A DNA stretch of 64,000 nucleotides, from assembly GCF_003054555.1 (NCBI RefSeq), contig NZ_CP026304.1, positions 3,038,001 to 3,102,000 on the forward strand. Reading direction: 5' to 3'. Every line of letters begins with the position of its first letter. Position 1 is the first letter of the stretch. Source of the stretch: Streptomyces lunaelactis. Its GTDB lineage: Bacteria; Actinomycetota; Actinomycetes; Streptomycetales; Streptomycetaceae. Of the stretch, positions 38,956 through 48,151 are shown in pieces. The notes under the pieces are model-generated. The model was not told the origin of the DNA, did no database searches, and saw nothing but the letters and a program-made list of their open reading frames with translations. Position numbers and translations under genes: made by a program.

Positions 38956-40025
38956 GAAATGGTCTCCTTGGCGTCGGGAATGTCGGGGATGTCAGTAATG
39001 CTGGAGGGTTCGGGGCTGCTGCCGTACGGCGGTCCCACGGGCTCCGCCCACAGGTGCGAGACCTCGCCGAAGTGGCGGCGTACCCAGGTGTCGGAATAGA
39101 CGGTGTCGAGATAGCGGTCGCCGCCGTCCGGGAGGACCAGCACGACGGTGGACCCGGCCTTGACGGCGGGCGCCATCTTCTCCAGGGCCGCGACCAGCGC
39201 ACCCGACGAGCCTCCGGCGAGCAGCGCCTCGCGGCGCACCAGCCGGCGGCAGCCGACGACCGCCTCCAGGTCGGTGACGTGCACCACGTGGTCGGCCGCC
39301 GTGGGATCGAACAGCGAGGGCGTCACGGAGGTGCCGTGCCCCGGGATGAGCCGGGAGCACGAGACGGGCGAGTCGAACAGCACGCTGCCCACCGCGTCGA
39401 CGGCGACGACGCTGGTGCGCAGGCCGCGCTGGCGCACGTACGCCGCGCAGCCCCCCAGTGTCCCGGTGGTGCCGGCGGCGCAGAAGACGTAGTCGACCCG
39501 GCCGTCGAGGGCCTGGTCTATCTCTCGCATCGTCGTCAGGTGAGCTTCGGTGTTGCGCGGGTTGGCGTACTGGTCGGGCACGTACGAGTACGGCGTCCCG
39601 GCCGCCAACTGGGCGACCCTGTACAGCCGTTGGGGGAGGTACTCGCCCGAGGCCGGGTCAGGTTCCGTGACGACCTCGACCTCGGCGCCGTACGCGCGCA
39701 GCACCGCGAGGTTCTGCTCGGTCGTGCGTGCGTCGACGACGCACACGAAGCGCAGCCCGAAGTAGCAGCAGACCTGTGCGAGGCCGACGGCGAGATTCCC
39801 GGAGCTGGACTCGATGACGGTGTGCCTGCCGGGCACCAGCTCTCCGGCGCGCACCTTCGCCAGCAGCATGTTGAGCGCCGGGCGGTCCTTGATGCTGCCG
39901 CCCGGGTTGAAGCGCTCGACCTTCGCGAAGACCCGGAAGTCGAAATTTGCCGCCAGTTTCTCCAGCTCGACCAGAGGCGTACCCCCGACGGCCGAGAGGA
40001 TTCCCTTGACGTGCGGTTCCCCCAT
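38949..40025 (-). CDS. SbnA-like PLP synthase of 2,3-diaminopropionate synthesis
   Basis: This 358-residue fold-type II PLP enzyme of the cysteine synthase family has the PLP lysine in NPGGSIKDRPALNML (Lys46), the SSSGNLAVGLA loop, and GTTGTLGG binding the phosphate. SbnA-type enzymes join O-phospho-L-serine and L-glutamate. Its partner overlaps at the 3' end. The gene is divergent from the C-methyltransferase gene across the palindrome at 40133. A cysteine synthase role is less likely because of the SbnB partner. Confidence 0.88.
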   Translation of the reverse strand: MGEPHVKGILSAVGGTPLVELEKLAANFDFRVFAKVERFNPGGSIKDRPALNMLLAKVRAGELVPGRHTVIESSSGNLAVGLAQVCCYFGLRFVCVVDARTTEQNLAVLRAYGAEVEVVTEPDPASGEYLPQRLYRVAQLAAGTPYSYVPDQYANPRNTEAHLTTMREIDQALDGRVDYVFCAAGTTGTLGGCAAYVRQRGLRTSVVAVDAVGSVLFDSPVSCSRLIPGHGTSVTPSLFDPTAADHVVHVTDLEAVVGCRRLVRREALLAGGSSGALVAALEKMAPAVKAGSTVVLVLPDGGDRYLDTVYSDTWVRRHFGEVSHLWAEPVGPPYGSSPEPSSITDIPDIPDAKETISC

Positions 40026-40066
40026 GCGCTTGTCGCCCCTGTCATGTGAACCAATGGTTTTCGATT

Positions 40067-40097
40067 ACCGTATCTGGGCTTTTCCGGCACGAGTCAA
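40067..40097 (-). promoter_or_regulatory. Candidate promoter for the diaminopropionate genes
   Basis: Read on the minus strand, TTGACT (40097-40092) is followed after 17 bases by GATACG or after 19 by TACGGT (40072-40067). It lies 35 bp from the site 4 palindrome and about 40 bp before the SbnA-like start. Confidence 0.45.
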
Positions 40098-40132
40098 GAC
40101 CTGACGGCCTCTTGCGGAACCCTTGCGGCGGT

Positions 40133-40150
40133 TGTCCCGCCAGCGGGACA
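40133..40150. promoter_or_regulatory. Palindromic operator candidate, site 4 (diaminopropionate / C-methyltransferase divergent promoter)
   Basis: TGTCCCGC-CA-GCGGGACA is a perfect 8-bp inverted repeat in the 282-bp region between the SbnA-like gene (minus) and the C-methyltransferase gene (plus). It is the fourth copy of the cluster operator. Confidence 0.8.
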
Positions 40151-40307
40151 GAATTCGAATTCGCGCACTTCCCCCGGGACGCCACTTCGGCAAAGAATTT
40201 AGCCCATCCGCTTTGGAGTGGCCCGCGTGTCAAAACAGGCGGATTTCCCGACGGCTTATCCGCGGACCGGCGTCCGCGCCATTCATCCGCGCCATTCAGG
40301 AGATTCC

Positions 40308-41537
40308 ATGCCGAGCACCTCGCAGTGCCGCATTTGCGGTGACCAGGTCAATGAGTTCTTCGACTTCGGTCAGCAGCCGTTGTCCGACGCTTTCCCCGCG
40401 CCCGACGCCGACCACGGGTCGGAGTTCTTCTTCCGGCTCGCGGTGGGTCTGTGCAGCGGCTGCACCATGGTCCAGCTCATGGAGGAGGTGCCCCGGGACC
40501 GCATGTTCCACGAGGAGTACCCGTATGTCTCCTCCGGTTCCTCGTTCATGCGTGACCACTTCGAGGGTCTCGCCAAGCAGCTCCTCGCGACCGAGCTGAC
40601 GTCCGATGACCCCTTCGTGGTCGAACTGGGCTGCAACGACGGGGTGATGCTCAAGGCCGTGGCCGAGGCCGGCGTCCGGCACCTGGGCGTCGAGCCGTCC
40701 GGTGGCGTCGCCGATCTGGCCGCCGCCAAGGGCATCCGGGTCCGCAAGTCCTTCTTCGAGGAGGCGACGGCCCTGGAGATCGCGGCCGAGGACGGCCGGG
40801 CCGACGTCATCTACGCGGCCAACACCCTATGCCACATCCCGTACATGGACTCGATCCTGGCCGGGGTGCGCGCACTGCTGAAGCCGACCGGTGTCTTTGT
40901 GTTCGAGGACCCGTACCTCGGTGACATCGTCGAGCGCACCTCCTTCGACCAGGTCTACGACGAGCACTTCTTCTTCTTCACGGCCCGCTCGGTGGGCGAG
41001 ATGGCGCGTCGCAGCGGCCTCGAACTGGTCGACGTGGAGCGCCTCACCGTGCACGGCGGCGAGGTCCGCTACACCCTCGCACCGGCCGGTGAGCGCAAGC
41101 CCTCCGAGGCCGTTGCCGGGCTGCTGGCCTCCGAGGAGAAGGGCGCGCTCGGCGAGCTGGCCACGCTCCAGGAGTTCGGCAACAACGTCACCCGGATCCG
41201 CGAGGACCTGACGGCGCTGCTGCGCCGCCTCAAGGACGAGGGCAAGACGGTCGTCGGCTACGGCGCGACGGCCAAGAGCGCCACGGTCACCAACCTCTGC
41301 GGCATCACTCCCGACCTCGTCTCTTACGTCTGCGACACGACGCCGGCGAAGCAGGGCCGGGTCACCCCGGGCACCCACATCCCGGTGCGGACGCCCAAGG
41401 ACTTCGCGGCCGACTACCCGGACTACGCGCTGCTGTTCGCGTGGAACCACGCCGAGGAAATCATGGCCAAGGAGCAGGCGTTCCGGGACGCGGGAGGCAA
41501 GTGGATCCTCTACGTGCCCGACGTCCGCATCTCGTAG
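40308..41537 (+). CDS. NDP-hexose 3-C-methyltransferase (TylC3/EvaC-like)
   Basis: This 409-residue SAM-dependent enzyme has the family architecture: an N-terminal zinc-binding segment (CRICG near residue 7 and CSGC near 52), a SAM-binding ELGCNDGVML near 108, and a C-terminal GYGATAKSATVTN domain. It adds a branching methyl at C3 of a 3-keto (or 3-amino, as EvaC) 2,6-dideoxy sugar. The ATG at 40308 has AGGAG six bases upstream. With the aminotransferase it points to a vancosamine-type 3-amino-3-C-methyl sugar. It is followed by the flavin reductase gene. Confidence 0.92.
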   Translation: MPSTSQCRICGDQVNEFFDFGQQPLSDAFPAPDADHGSEFFFRLAVGLCSGCTMVQLMEEVPRDRMFHEEYPYVSSGSSFMRDHFEGLAKQLLATELTSDDPFVVELGCNDGVMLKAVAEAGVRHLGVEPSGGVADLAAAKGIRVRKSFFEEATALEIAAEDGRADVIYAANTLCHIPYMDSILAGVRALLKPTGVFVFEDPYLGDIVERTSFDQVYDEHFFFFTARSVGEMARRSGLELVDVERLTVHGGEVRYTLAPAGERKPSEAVAGLLASEEKGALGELATLQEFGNNVTRIREDLTALLRRLKDEGKTVVGYGATAKSATVTNLCGITPDLVSYVCDTTPAKQGRVTPGTHIPVRTPKDFAADYPDYALLFAWNHAEEIMAKEQAFRDAGGKWILYVPDVRIS

Positions 41538-41594
41538 CGGGGCAGCACAACATCCAGTCGGATCAGGGGAATCGACGGCGGGGAGAGAAGACTT

Positions 41595-42206
41595 GTGGAG
41601 ACTGAAATGCGGCACGTGAACGGCGACAGGACCGGGACCGCGGTCCTCCGCGGCCCCGGAGCCGAACCGGGGGCCGAGGAGAACGGAGGGACCTCGCTCG
41701 CCTTCCGTGACTTCATGAGTTCGTACTTCACGGGCGTCTCGATCGTCACCGCCGTCGACCCCTCGGGCCGACCGCACGGCCTGACGTGCAGTTCGCTGAC
41801 GAGCGTCACCCTCTCCCCGCCCACGCTCCAGGTCTGCCTGGAGTCCCGCAGCGGCACCCTGGCCGCGCTGCGGGCCCAGGGCACCTTCGCCGTAAATCTG
41901 CTGCACCAGGGCGGCACGGGCACCGCCAGCGTGTTCGCCTCGACCCGGCCCGACCGGTTCGAGCGGACCGCCTGGCGCCCCACACCGACGTACGGGCTGC
42001 CCTGGCTGCACGACGACGCGTACGCCGTCGCCGAGTGCGAGATCGCCGAGACCGTGGTGATCGGTGACCACGTGGCCGTCTTCGGGCGGGTCATGAGCGT
42101 GGAGAACGGGGTGGGCCGGCCGCTCCTGTACGGCAGGCGGGGCTTCCTCGGCCTGCACCCCACCGAGGCCGCGGAGGTCAGGGGCGCAGAGGCGGGCAGC
42201 CGATGA
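41595..42206 (+). CDS. Flavin reductase (HpaC/SgcE6-type)
   Basis: This 203-residue protein is a flavin reductase domain-like protein: FRDFMSSYFTGVSIVTAVDPSGRPHGLTCSSLTSVTLSPPTLQV is the typical core, with the SLTSVTLSPP flavin-binding strand. It reduces FAD with NAD(P)H and can supply both the halogenase (7582) and the HpaB-type hydroxylase (9269), as SgcE6 does in C-1027. The start is a GTG at 41595; an in-frame ATG at 41607 is possible. The stop overlaps the antiporter start (ATGA). Confidence 0.88.
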   Translation: METEMRHVNGDRTGTAVLRGPGAEPGAEENGGTSLAFRDFMSSYFTGVSIVTAVDPSGRPHGLTCSSLTSVTLSPPTLQVCLESRSGTLAALRAQGTFAVNLLHQGGTGTASVFASTRPDRFERTAWRPTPTYGLPWLHDDAYAVAECEIAETVVIGDHVAVFGRVMSVENGVGRPLLYGRRGFLGLHPTEAAEVRGAEAGSR

Positions 42207-43708
42207 CCGTGCCCGAGGCGGACACCGTGGCCGAGGCGGCCTCCGCGCCGGTTGCGGACCGGTCGTACACCGCCCGGCGGCTGTGGGTCAGTCTGTGCGT
42301 GCTCGCCGGCTGTGGTCTCTTCCTCGGTCTCACCGGGCTGTTCGAGGGCGGCGAGGGGACTCTGTGGGCCAATCCGCTCACCCGCTTCCTGCTCACCGTC
42401 GCCGTGATCCTGTTCGTCAGCCACTGCCTGGGCGGGCTGATGAACCGGATCGGGCAGCCGCCGGTGCTCGGGGAGATACTCGGCGGCCTGGCGCTGGGCC
42501 CCTCGGCGCTCGGCCTGCTGTGGCCGGAGGCCAGCGCCCAGCTCTTCCCGCCCGGCGTACTGGACAACCTCGACAAGGTCGCCCAGCTCGGCCTGATCAT
42601 CTTCATGTTCCTGATCGGCTGCGAGGTCCGTACGGGCCGGCTGCGCAACCAGGGCCCGCTGGGCGCCACGCTCGTCGGCGGCACGGCGCTGCCCTTCGTG
42701 TGCGGTGCGGCGTTCGCGCTCTTCTTCGCACCGATGCTGATCGGCGAGAAGGCGACCACGACGCAGTACGCCCTCTTTGTCGGCCTGGCGCTGGCCATCA
42801 CGGCCGTACCCGTACTCGCCCGCATCCTGGTCGACCTCACAATGGACCGCACCCCGGTCGGCAGCCTGGCGATGACCTGTGCCGCCATGGGCGACGGCCT
42901 CGCCTGGCTCGCGCTGACGGTGGTGCTCACCGGCTCCGAGGACCCCGGGCAGCTCCTGCGGACCGGTGGCTGGGTCTGCGCGCTGGGCGTGCTGACCTTC
43001 CTGGGCGTACGTCCGCTGCTCGTCCTGCTGGTGCCGAGGCTGTCGATGCGGGCGCTCACGATCGTGCTGGTCATCGGTGCCGTCTGCTACGCGATCCTCA
43101 CCCAGGTGATGCACCTCCACCCGGTCATCGGCGCCTTCCTGTTCGGCACCGTGGTGCCGCGGAACGAACCGGTGATCGACCGGATCACCACGCAGCTGCG
43201 GAGCTTCACCCTGCTCATCCTGCTGCCGCTGTTCTTCGCCGGCATCGGCCTCCAGACGTCCGTCGGCGTCTTCGGCTCCGACCCGGCGATCTGGGGCGTG
43301 TTCGCGCTGATGCTGGTGGTCGCCCAGCTCGCCAAGCTGCTGGGCGCGGGCGGCGCGGCCCGGCTGGCGGGGCTCCCGGCGCGGGAGTCGCTCCAGCTCG
43401 GCATCCTCATGAACTGCCGGGGGGTCACGGAACTGATCGTCGCCAAGATCGGTTACGAGGCGGGCCTCATCAACACGGCCTGCTTCACGATGCTGGTACT
43501 CCTGGCGGTACTGACCACGGCCCTGACCGGCATCGTCATGCCACGCCTGGGCAGCCCTGCGGGTGGCCCCGACGGCGGCACCGACGGAAAGCCGGCCGGT
43601 ACCGCGGAACCGGACGACAGGACCACCGAACCGGCCCGGACTGCGAGCGGTGAGGAACCCGCCGCGCGGCCTGTGCCGAACGCGTCACGCCAAAGCGCTC
43701 AGCGCTGA
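42203..43708 (+). CDS. Cation/proton antiporter (KefB/NapA-like, CPA2)
   Basis: This 501-residue membrane protein has about twelve hydrophobic segments and the Na+/H+ exchanger-family pattern: QPPVLGEILGGLALGPSALGLL, AITAVPVLARIL and a NCRGVTELIVAKIGYEAG motif near the C-terminus. Antiporters of this type occur in several antibiotic clusters (glycopeptides, enediynes) and are proposed to serve export or self-protection, but the substrate here is unknown. The C-terminal 50 residues are a charged, disordered tail. It is the only obvious transporter in the window. Confidence 0.9.
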   Translation: MTVPEADTVAEAASAPVADRSYTARRLWVSLCVLAGCGLFLGLTGLFEGGEGTLWANPLTRFLLTVAVILFVSHCLGGLMNRIGQPPVLGEILGGLALGPSALGLLWPEASAQLFPPGVLDNLDKVAQLGLIIFMFLIGCEVRTGRLRNQGPLGATLVGGTALPFVCGAAFALFFAPMLIGEKATTTQYALFVGLALAITAVPVLARILVDLTMDRTPVGSLAMTCAAMGDGLAWLALTVVLTGSEDPGQLLRTGGWVCALGVLTFLGVRPLLVLLVPRLSMRALTIVLVIGAVCYAILTQVMHLHPVIGAFLFGTVVPRNEPVIDRITTQLRSFTLLILLPLFFAGIGLQTSVGVFGSDPAIWGVFALMLVVAQLAKLLGAGGAARLAGLPARESLQLGILMNCRGVTELIVAKIGYEAGLINTACFTMLVLLAVLTTALTGIVMPRLGSPAGGPDGGTDGKPAGTAEPDDRTTEPARTASGEEPAARPVPNASRQSAQR

Positions 43709-43709
43709 G

Positions 43710-43745
43710 GGAGCGTCCGGCGGGCCGATCCCCGCCGGACGCTCC
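43710..43745. terminator. Terminator between antiporter and SARP2 genes
   Basis: A perfect 15-bp GC-rich stem (43710-43724 with 43731-43745) with a 6-base loop lies just after the antiporter stop and before the convergent SARP gene end. Confidence 0.75.
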
Positions 43746-43800
43746 TCCGCCGGACGCCCTCCGCCGATTGCCTGCACGGCGGATGCCCTTACGGCGGACA

Positions 43801-45753
43801 CTACCCCGGGGACACTCCCCCACCGGCACCCGCCGACCGCCCCTGGACGTTCCCGGTGGCCGCCTCCGCCACCCGGCGTGCGTGTGCGTGCAGGAGGGCG
43901 CCCATCCGGAAGCGGTCCGGGGCCACTTCGCGCAGGAGGCTCGCGTCGACGAGTACATCCAGCGCCCTGCGGCTGTCCGCCGCACCCATGCCGCTCAGTG
44001 TCGCGGCAGCGGTCAGACTGATCTCGGGCGAGGGGCGGTGGCCCAGCGTCCGGTACATCAGCGCGGCCTCGGCGGGGAGCCCTGAGTACGACCAGCCGAA
44101 GACGGTGCTCAGCGTGGAGTTCGCGTCGCCGGGCAGGGCGAGGGCCGTGCTCAGGTCGTCGGTGCGGAGGCGTTCGACGGCCCCCCGGGGAAACGGGGAG
44201 ATCTTGATCTGCGTCGCCGCGATGCGCAGGGCCAGCGGCAGTCCCTCGCACGCCTCGATGAGGTGCTCGACCTCGTCGCGGTGCCGCGCCACCAGGGATT
44301 CGCCCACGATCCCGGTGAACAGCAGGAGTGCGTCCGCCCGGTTCAGGGGCTCCACCACGAAGCGGCGCGCGCCGTCCTGCGCGATGAGCCCGGACAGGCC
44401 CCAACGGCTGGTGACGATCACCAGGCTGGCGGGGGTTCCGGGCAGCAGGGGCCTGACCTGCTCGACGGAGGTCGCATTGTCCAGGATCAGCAGCATTTCG
44501 CGGTCCGCGACCCGGCTGCGGTACTCGGTCTCGGAGTCGAGGCCCGGCGCCGCGGGCCGGCCGCCGAGCGTGGCGTTCAGCCGCCGCAGTGCGAAGGACG
44601 CGCTGCGCGGTGCGCTGCTGGCTGAGAACGCGCGTAGATCCAGGTGGTACTGACTGTCGGCGAACCGGCCCGCCAGGGTACGGGCGAACTGCGTGGCCAG
44701 TGTCGTCTTGCCCACTCCCGGACTACCGGTGAGCAGCAGCAGCGCGGATTCGCCGGCCTCGTCGGCCTGAGCCACCATCGCTTCCAGACAGCCCAGTTCG
44801 GCCGTACGCCCGATGAACCAGCCAGTCGATCGCGGCAGTTGACGCACCGTTGATGCGGTCCGCTGCGACGGCACGAAGATGTTCGCGGCCCCGTCGGCCC
44901 GGCGCCCCCCGTCTCCCTTGTCCGCCCGGGGAGCTGCGGCAGCGCTCTCCCGCCGCGCCGGCCGCGGTGTGCTCGGGCGGCCGGCCTGCAGCACCTGCTC
45001 GTACAACTCCCGTAGGCTTTCACCGGGTTCGATGCCCTGATCCTCCGCGAGCCTGGTGCGCAGCGCGTGGTACTCGCCGATGGCGTCGGCGTGCTGGCCG
45101 AGCTCGACGTGGCAGCGCATCAGCAGCAGCCGCAGCCGCTCGCGCAGCGGGTAGCGGTGGACAAGCGCGGACAGTTCACCGATCGCGTGCGCGGGACGGT
45201 TGAGTTCCAGGAGCAGTTCGGCGTGGTCCTCTATCGCCAGCAGCCGGGTCTCCGCGAGCCGGATGCGCTCGGACGCCACGAAGGTGCCCACCGTGCCGGC
45301 GTACGGCGTGCCGCGCCACAGCGCGAGGCCTTCCTCCAGCTTGGCGGCGGCCCGTTCGGTGTCGTTGTCGGCGCGCAGCCGACGGGCCGCGCTCAGGGCC
45401 GTACTGAACCGCCGTGTGTCGACACGCTCCGCAGGGACGCTGAGCATGTATCCGAGACTGTCCGAAACCAGCACCTCGGGCTGCGTGAACCGGGCCCGGC
45501 TGGGCTCCAGGCACTTACGGAGCCTGGCGATGTACGTATACACACTGTTCATCACGGTCTCGGAGGCGTCCGAACCCCAGACCGCACGTACTAGTTCGTG
45601 CCTACTGACCACACGGTTCTCGTTCGCGGCCAGCACGGCGAACACCGTTCTCTGGGTCGGCGATCCGAGCTCGATCCGGTGATCACCTCTGGTCGCCACC
45701 ACAGACCCGAGAAGAGAAACATCCAACGAAACGTCCAACGAAGCATTCAACAC
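43801..45753 (-). CDS. SARP-family regulator with NB-ARC domain (SARP2)
   Basis: This roughly 650-residue AfsR-type protein has an N-terminal winged-helix SARP domain (VSLLGSVVATRGDHRIELGSPTQRTVFAVLA), a BTAD domain to about residue 255, and an NB-ARC ATPase with GSPGVGKTTLA and MLLILDNA. It lacks the C-terminal TPR region of full AfsR. I preferred the GTG at 45753, which has GGGGGTG upstream; an ATG at 45777 in frame has no ribosome site. It is transcribed alone, towards the antiporter. With the SARP at the left edge and two LmbU-like proteins it makes four candidate cluster regulators. Confidence 0.9.
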   Translation of the reverse strand: MLNASLDVSLDVSLLGSVVATRGDHRIELGSPTQRTVFAVLAANENRVVSRHELVRAVWGSDASETVMNSVYTYIARLRKCLEPSRARFTQPEVLVSDSLGYMLSVPAERVDTRRFSTALSAARRLRADNDTERAAAKLEEGLALWRGTPYAGTVGTFVASERIRLAETRLLAIEDHAELLLELNRPAHAIGELSALVHRYPLRERLRLLLMRCHVELGQHADAIGEYHALRTRLAEDQGIEPGESLRELYEQVLQAGRPSTPRPARRESAAAAPRADKGDGGRRADGAANIFVPSQRTASTVRQLPRSTGWFIGRTAELGCLEAMVAQADEAGESALLLLTGSPGVGKTTLATQFARTLAGRFADSQYHLDLRAFSASSAPRSASFALRRLNATLGGRPAAPGLDSETEYRSRVADREMLLILDNATSVEQVRPLLPGTPASLVIVTSRWGLSGLIAQDGARRFVVEPLNRADALLLFTGIVGESLVARHRDEVEHLIEACEGLPLALRIAATQIKISPFPRGAVERLRTDDLSTALALPGDANSTLSTVFGWSYSGLPAEAALMYRTLGHRPSPEISLTAAATLSGMGAADSRRALDVLVDASLLREVAPDRFRMGALLHAHARRVAEAATGNVQGRSAGAGGGVSPG

Positions 45754-45770
45754 GTGACACCCCCGCGTCG

Positions 45771-45790
45771 TGTTCAAGCATGTTCAAGCT
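45771..45790. repeat. Direct repeat before SARP2 (candidate regulator site)
   Basis: TGTTCAAGC occurs twice with a 10-bp period directly upstream of the SARP2 start. SARPs bind short direct repeats at about one helical turn, so autoregulation is possible, but the repeat is short. Confidence 0.4.
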
Positions 45791-45795
45791 ATTGC

Positions 45796-45831
45796 GACAG
45801 GGCCCGCCGGATTCCTCCGACGGGCCCTGGG
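45796..45831 (-). terminator. Terminator after the YqeB-like gene
   Basis: CAGGGCCCG at 45798-45806 pairs with CGGGCCCTG at 45821-45829, extended inward by a few pairs. It lies between the stop of the small membrane protein gene and the SARP2 start. Confidence 0.65.
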
Positions 45832-45859
45832 AAATACCCGCCCTCCACCAACTCGGCTG

Positions 45860-46570
45860 TCAGGAAGTGGCGTTTGACATCCGGAAGTACTGCTTCTTCT
45901 TCTCGTCGCGCACGACGATCCCCAACTTGCCCAGGTCTGCGCTCAGTTCGCGCAGCTGCTCGTGGTCGGATCCCTTCTCCAGCGCGACAGACCGCGCCTT
46001 GAGGAGTGCATTCGCACCTTCGGGAATGCCGGCCATGCCGGAGACCCACCTGCGGAACGCGTCCTTGTACGGGTCCTTCTCCGCCCACGCGTAACCATGC
46101 CCCTTGGCGGCGGCGACGACCCGCTTGCTGTCCACGTCGCACTTCTCCCGGGCCAGTTCGCCCCCGTCGTGGCCGAGCAGGACGAACTGCTTGTCGTCCA
46201 TGAAGACCAGGGCGATGCCGGAGCCGGGAACCTGCCACGACTGTCCCTTACGGGTGAGCGTGACACTGTCGGCCGCCACCGTGACGGAGAGGTCCTCGTA
46301 GCGCCCGTAGAGCACCAGGCCGAGCCCGATCAGACCGCCGAGGCAGGCGATTCCGATCGTGAGTCCGGGCTCGGGGAACGAGGTCACCAGCTCCGCGGGC
46401 CCCTGCATCGGCGCCCAGGGCAGGGAGACCATCCATTTTGCTGCGATCTTGACGAGCCATCCGAGTCCGGCACCCAGCACCAGGAAGGCGGCGCCGGCCA
46501 GCACCGTCTCCCGATTCGACTGGCCCAGGACACTGGGCTCGTCCAATCTCGCGTTCTGCTCTTCCTTCAA
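45860..46570 (-). CDS. YqeB-like membrane protein of unknown function
   Basis: This 236-residue protein has two predicted transmembrane segments (about 25-42 and 72-88), then a soluble region with SVTVAADSVTLTRKGQ and FVLLGHDGGELAREK that resembles a small PH-like beta domain. I recognise it as similar to the YqeB family of Gram-positive bacteria, whose function is not known. Nothing links it to the pathway except its position between the SARP2 gene and the glycosyltransferase operon. It is probably a single-gene unit. Confidence 0.7.
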   Translation of the reverse strand: MKEEQNARLDEPSVLGQSNRETVLAGAAFLVLGAGLGWLVKIAAKWMVSLPWAPMQGPAELVTSFPEPGLTIGIACLGGLIGLGLVLYGRYEDLSVTVAADSVTLTRKGQSWQVPGSGIALVFMDDKQFVLLGHDGGELAREKCDVDSKRVVAAAKGHGYAWAEKDPYKDAFRRWVSGMAGIPEGANALLKARSVALEKGSDHEQLRELSADLGKLGIVVRDEKKKQYFRMSNATS

Positions 46571-46876
46571 GGTGGATCAATCCATCCGTTCGCTCGTGGG
46601 GGGTTGTGGCCTGCCGTACGGAAAGCCGCCGTGGCCATCCGCACACAATTGGCCATCGGAGGCCCCCGGTTGCTGGCACCAGCCGCACCTTGCACGCCCG
46701 CGTCGATGAGCAGCCGAGTGCGAGCGACTTCCGGATAGTCATGTCCAGCAGTCCTTGTTGACCTTACTCGAAGGGCGACTTCACGCACACTTTCTTTATC
46801 ATCCTCCAACGGCCGGCAGCCCACGCCGCAAGCGGCCCCATCAGCACATTCTCCGCACTTCCGTACGAACACGGGG
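46571..46876. other. Gene-free stretch between YqeB-like gene and GT3
   Basis: These 306 bases hold the promoter side of the YqeB-like gene and the 3' end of the glycosyltransferase operon. A 106-codon minus-strand frame runs through it, but its composition is atypical and it matches nothing I know. I see no clear hairpin terminator and no copy of the palindromic operator. Confidence 0.5.
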
Positions 46877-48151
46877 TCAGCCACCACCTTTGTGACGGGC
46901 CGTCAAATCACCTATTCTCGGTACGAGTTCATTGGGCGAAGGCAGCGCCGCGAACTCGTCGCGCAGCTTCTCCGCACCGGCCCTGAAGCGGGGTTCGCCG
47001 AGCAGCCGCAGCACCTGCGCCCGGACCGCACCGCCACTGGTCGCCTCCGGTTCGATGTGCAGCCCCGCGCCGTACGCGGTGAGGGCGGACGCGAAGAGCG
47101 GCTCGTCGAAGCTGTAGGGCAGGGAGAGTTGGGGAACCCCGTGCCGGGCGACGGTGGCCAGTGTGCCGGGGCCCGCGTGGTGGATGACCGCGTCGCAGGT
47201 CGGCGCCAGTGCGTGCAGCGCCACGTACGGCACGAGGCGGGCATTGTCCGGTACTTCGCGGAGAGCGGCCCGCGCGCTGTCCGCGACGGTGGCCACGACC
47301 TCGATGTCCAGGTCGGCCAGGGAGTCCAGTACGTCCTGGAGGCCGAAGGTGTAGCCGCTGAACAGGTCGGTGGCGCTCATCCCCATGGTGAGTGCCACCC
47401 GCGGCTTCGCGGGCTTCTTCCAGAGCCAACCGGGCACCACAGCAGCGCCGTTGTAGGGGACGTACCGCATCCGCTCGTAGTGCAGCCCCTCAGCCTCCAG
47501 CTGGAGGCTGCGCGGGAACTGGTCGATGGTGAAGTGCCCCGACGCCATGTCCTCGGTGTACTCACCGCCGTACTTGCGCGCATATCCGCCCAGCCAGTCA
47601 GCAAGCGGATCCGAACGCTCCGCCTGAGGCTGCTGCTCCTTCAGCCGCAGGAAGTGCTCGCGGGCCACCCCGAAGACATCCACCCCGAACAGCAGCCGGG
47701 CGTGAGCGGCGCCGCACGCCTTCGCCGCGATCGGACCCGCGTACGTCAGCGGATCCCACACCACCAGGTCGGGCTTCCACTGCCGCGCGAACTCCACCAG
47801 GGAGGCCACCATCGGGAAGTTCTCCGGCTTGTGCCCCTCCTCGACGGCGTCCCAGTACCCGGTCCGCATGGGCTCCCAGACGGCCTTCGACGGGTCCTGC
47901 GCGACGTCCCAGGGCGAGTGCAGCCCGGCGCGGGCCTCCTCCAGCAGCTCGGGGGTCGTCCGCGCCACCCGGAACAGGTCGCTGTCGCGGCCCACGGGTA
48001 CGGCGGTCAGCCCGGCCTGAGTAATGGTGTCGGCGAACTTGGGCTGGCTGGCGAACCGCACCTCGTGGCCCGCTGTGCGCAGCGCCCAGGCCAGCGGCAC
48101 CATGCTCATGAAGATGGTCTTCTCGGGGGTGGTGGTGAACAGAACTCGCAT
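46877..48151 (-). CDS. EryCIII/DesVII-type glycosyltransferase GT3
   Basis: This 424-residue GT-B enzyme starts MRVLFTTTPEKTIFMSMVPLAWALRTAGH and has the DUF1205-type middle (GEYTEDMASGHFTIDQFPRSLQ) and the donor motif VIHHAGPGTLATVARHGVPQLSLPYSFDEP. It is last in the seven-transferase operon. The N-terminal 50 codons are closely similar to those of GT7 and the acceptor-domain segment around 150-200 to GT8, so the gene looks mosaic. Each paralogue probably adds one sugar, but the order cannot be read from sequence. Confidence 0.88.
   Translation of the reverse strand: MRVLFTTTPEKTIFMSMVPLAWALRTAGHEVRFASQPKFADTITQAGLTAVPVGRDSDLFRVARTTPELLEEARAGLHSPWDVAQDPSKAVWEPMRTGYWDAVEEGHKPENFPMVASLVEFARQWKPDLVVWDPLTYAGPIAAKACGAAHARLLFGVDVFGVAREHFLRLKEQQPQAERSDPLADWLGGYARKYGGEYTEDMASGHFTIDQFPRSLQLEAEGLHYERMRYVPYNGAAVVPGWLWKKPAKPRVALTMGMSATDLFSGYTFGLQDVLDSLADLDIEVVATVADSARAALREVPDNARLVPYVALHALAPTCDAVIHHAGPGTLATVARHGVPQLSLPYSFDEPLFASALTAYGAGLHIEPEATSGGAVRAQVLRLLGEPRFRAGAEKLRDEFAALPSPNELVPRIGDLTARHKGGG

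Noticed and set aside
38949-40025. Housekeeping cysteine synthase
   Set aside because: It overlaps an ornithine cyclodeaminase-like gene, the standard pair for diaminopropionate, in a secondary-metabolite setting.
46567-46887. 106-codon minus-strand frame between the YqeB-like gene and GT3
   Set aside because: No ribosome site, atypical composition, no recognisable family; treated as non-coding.
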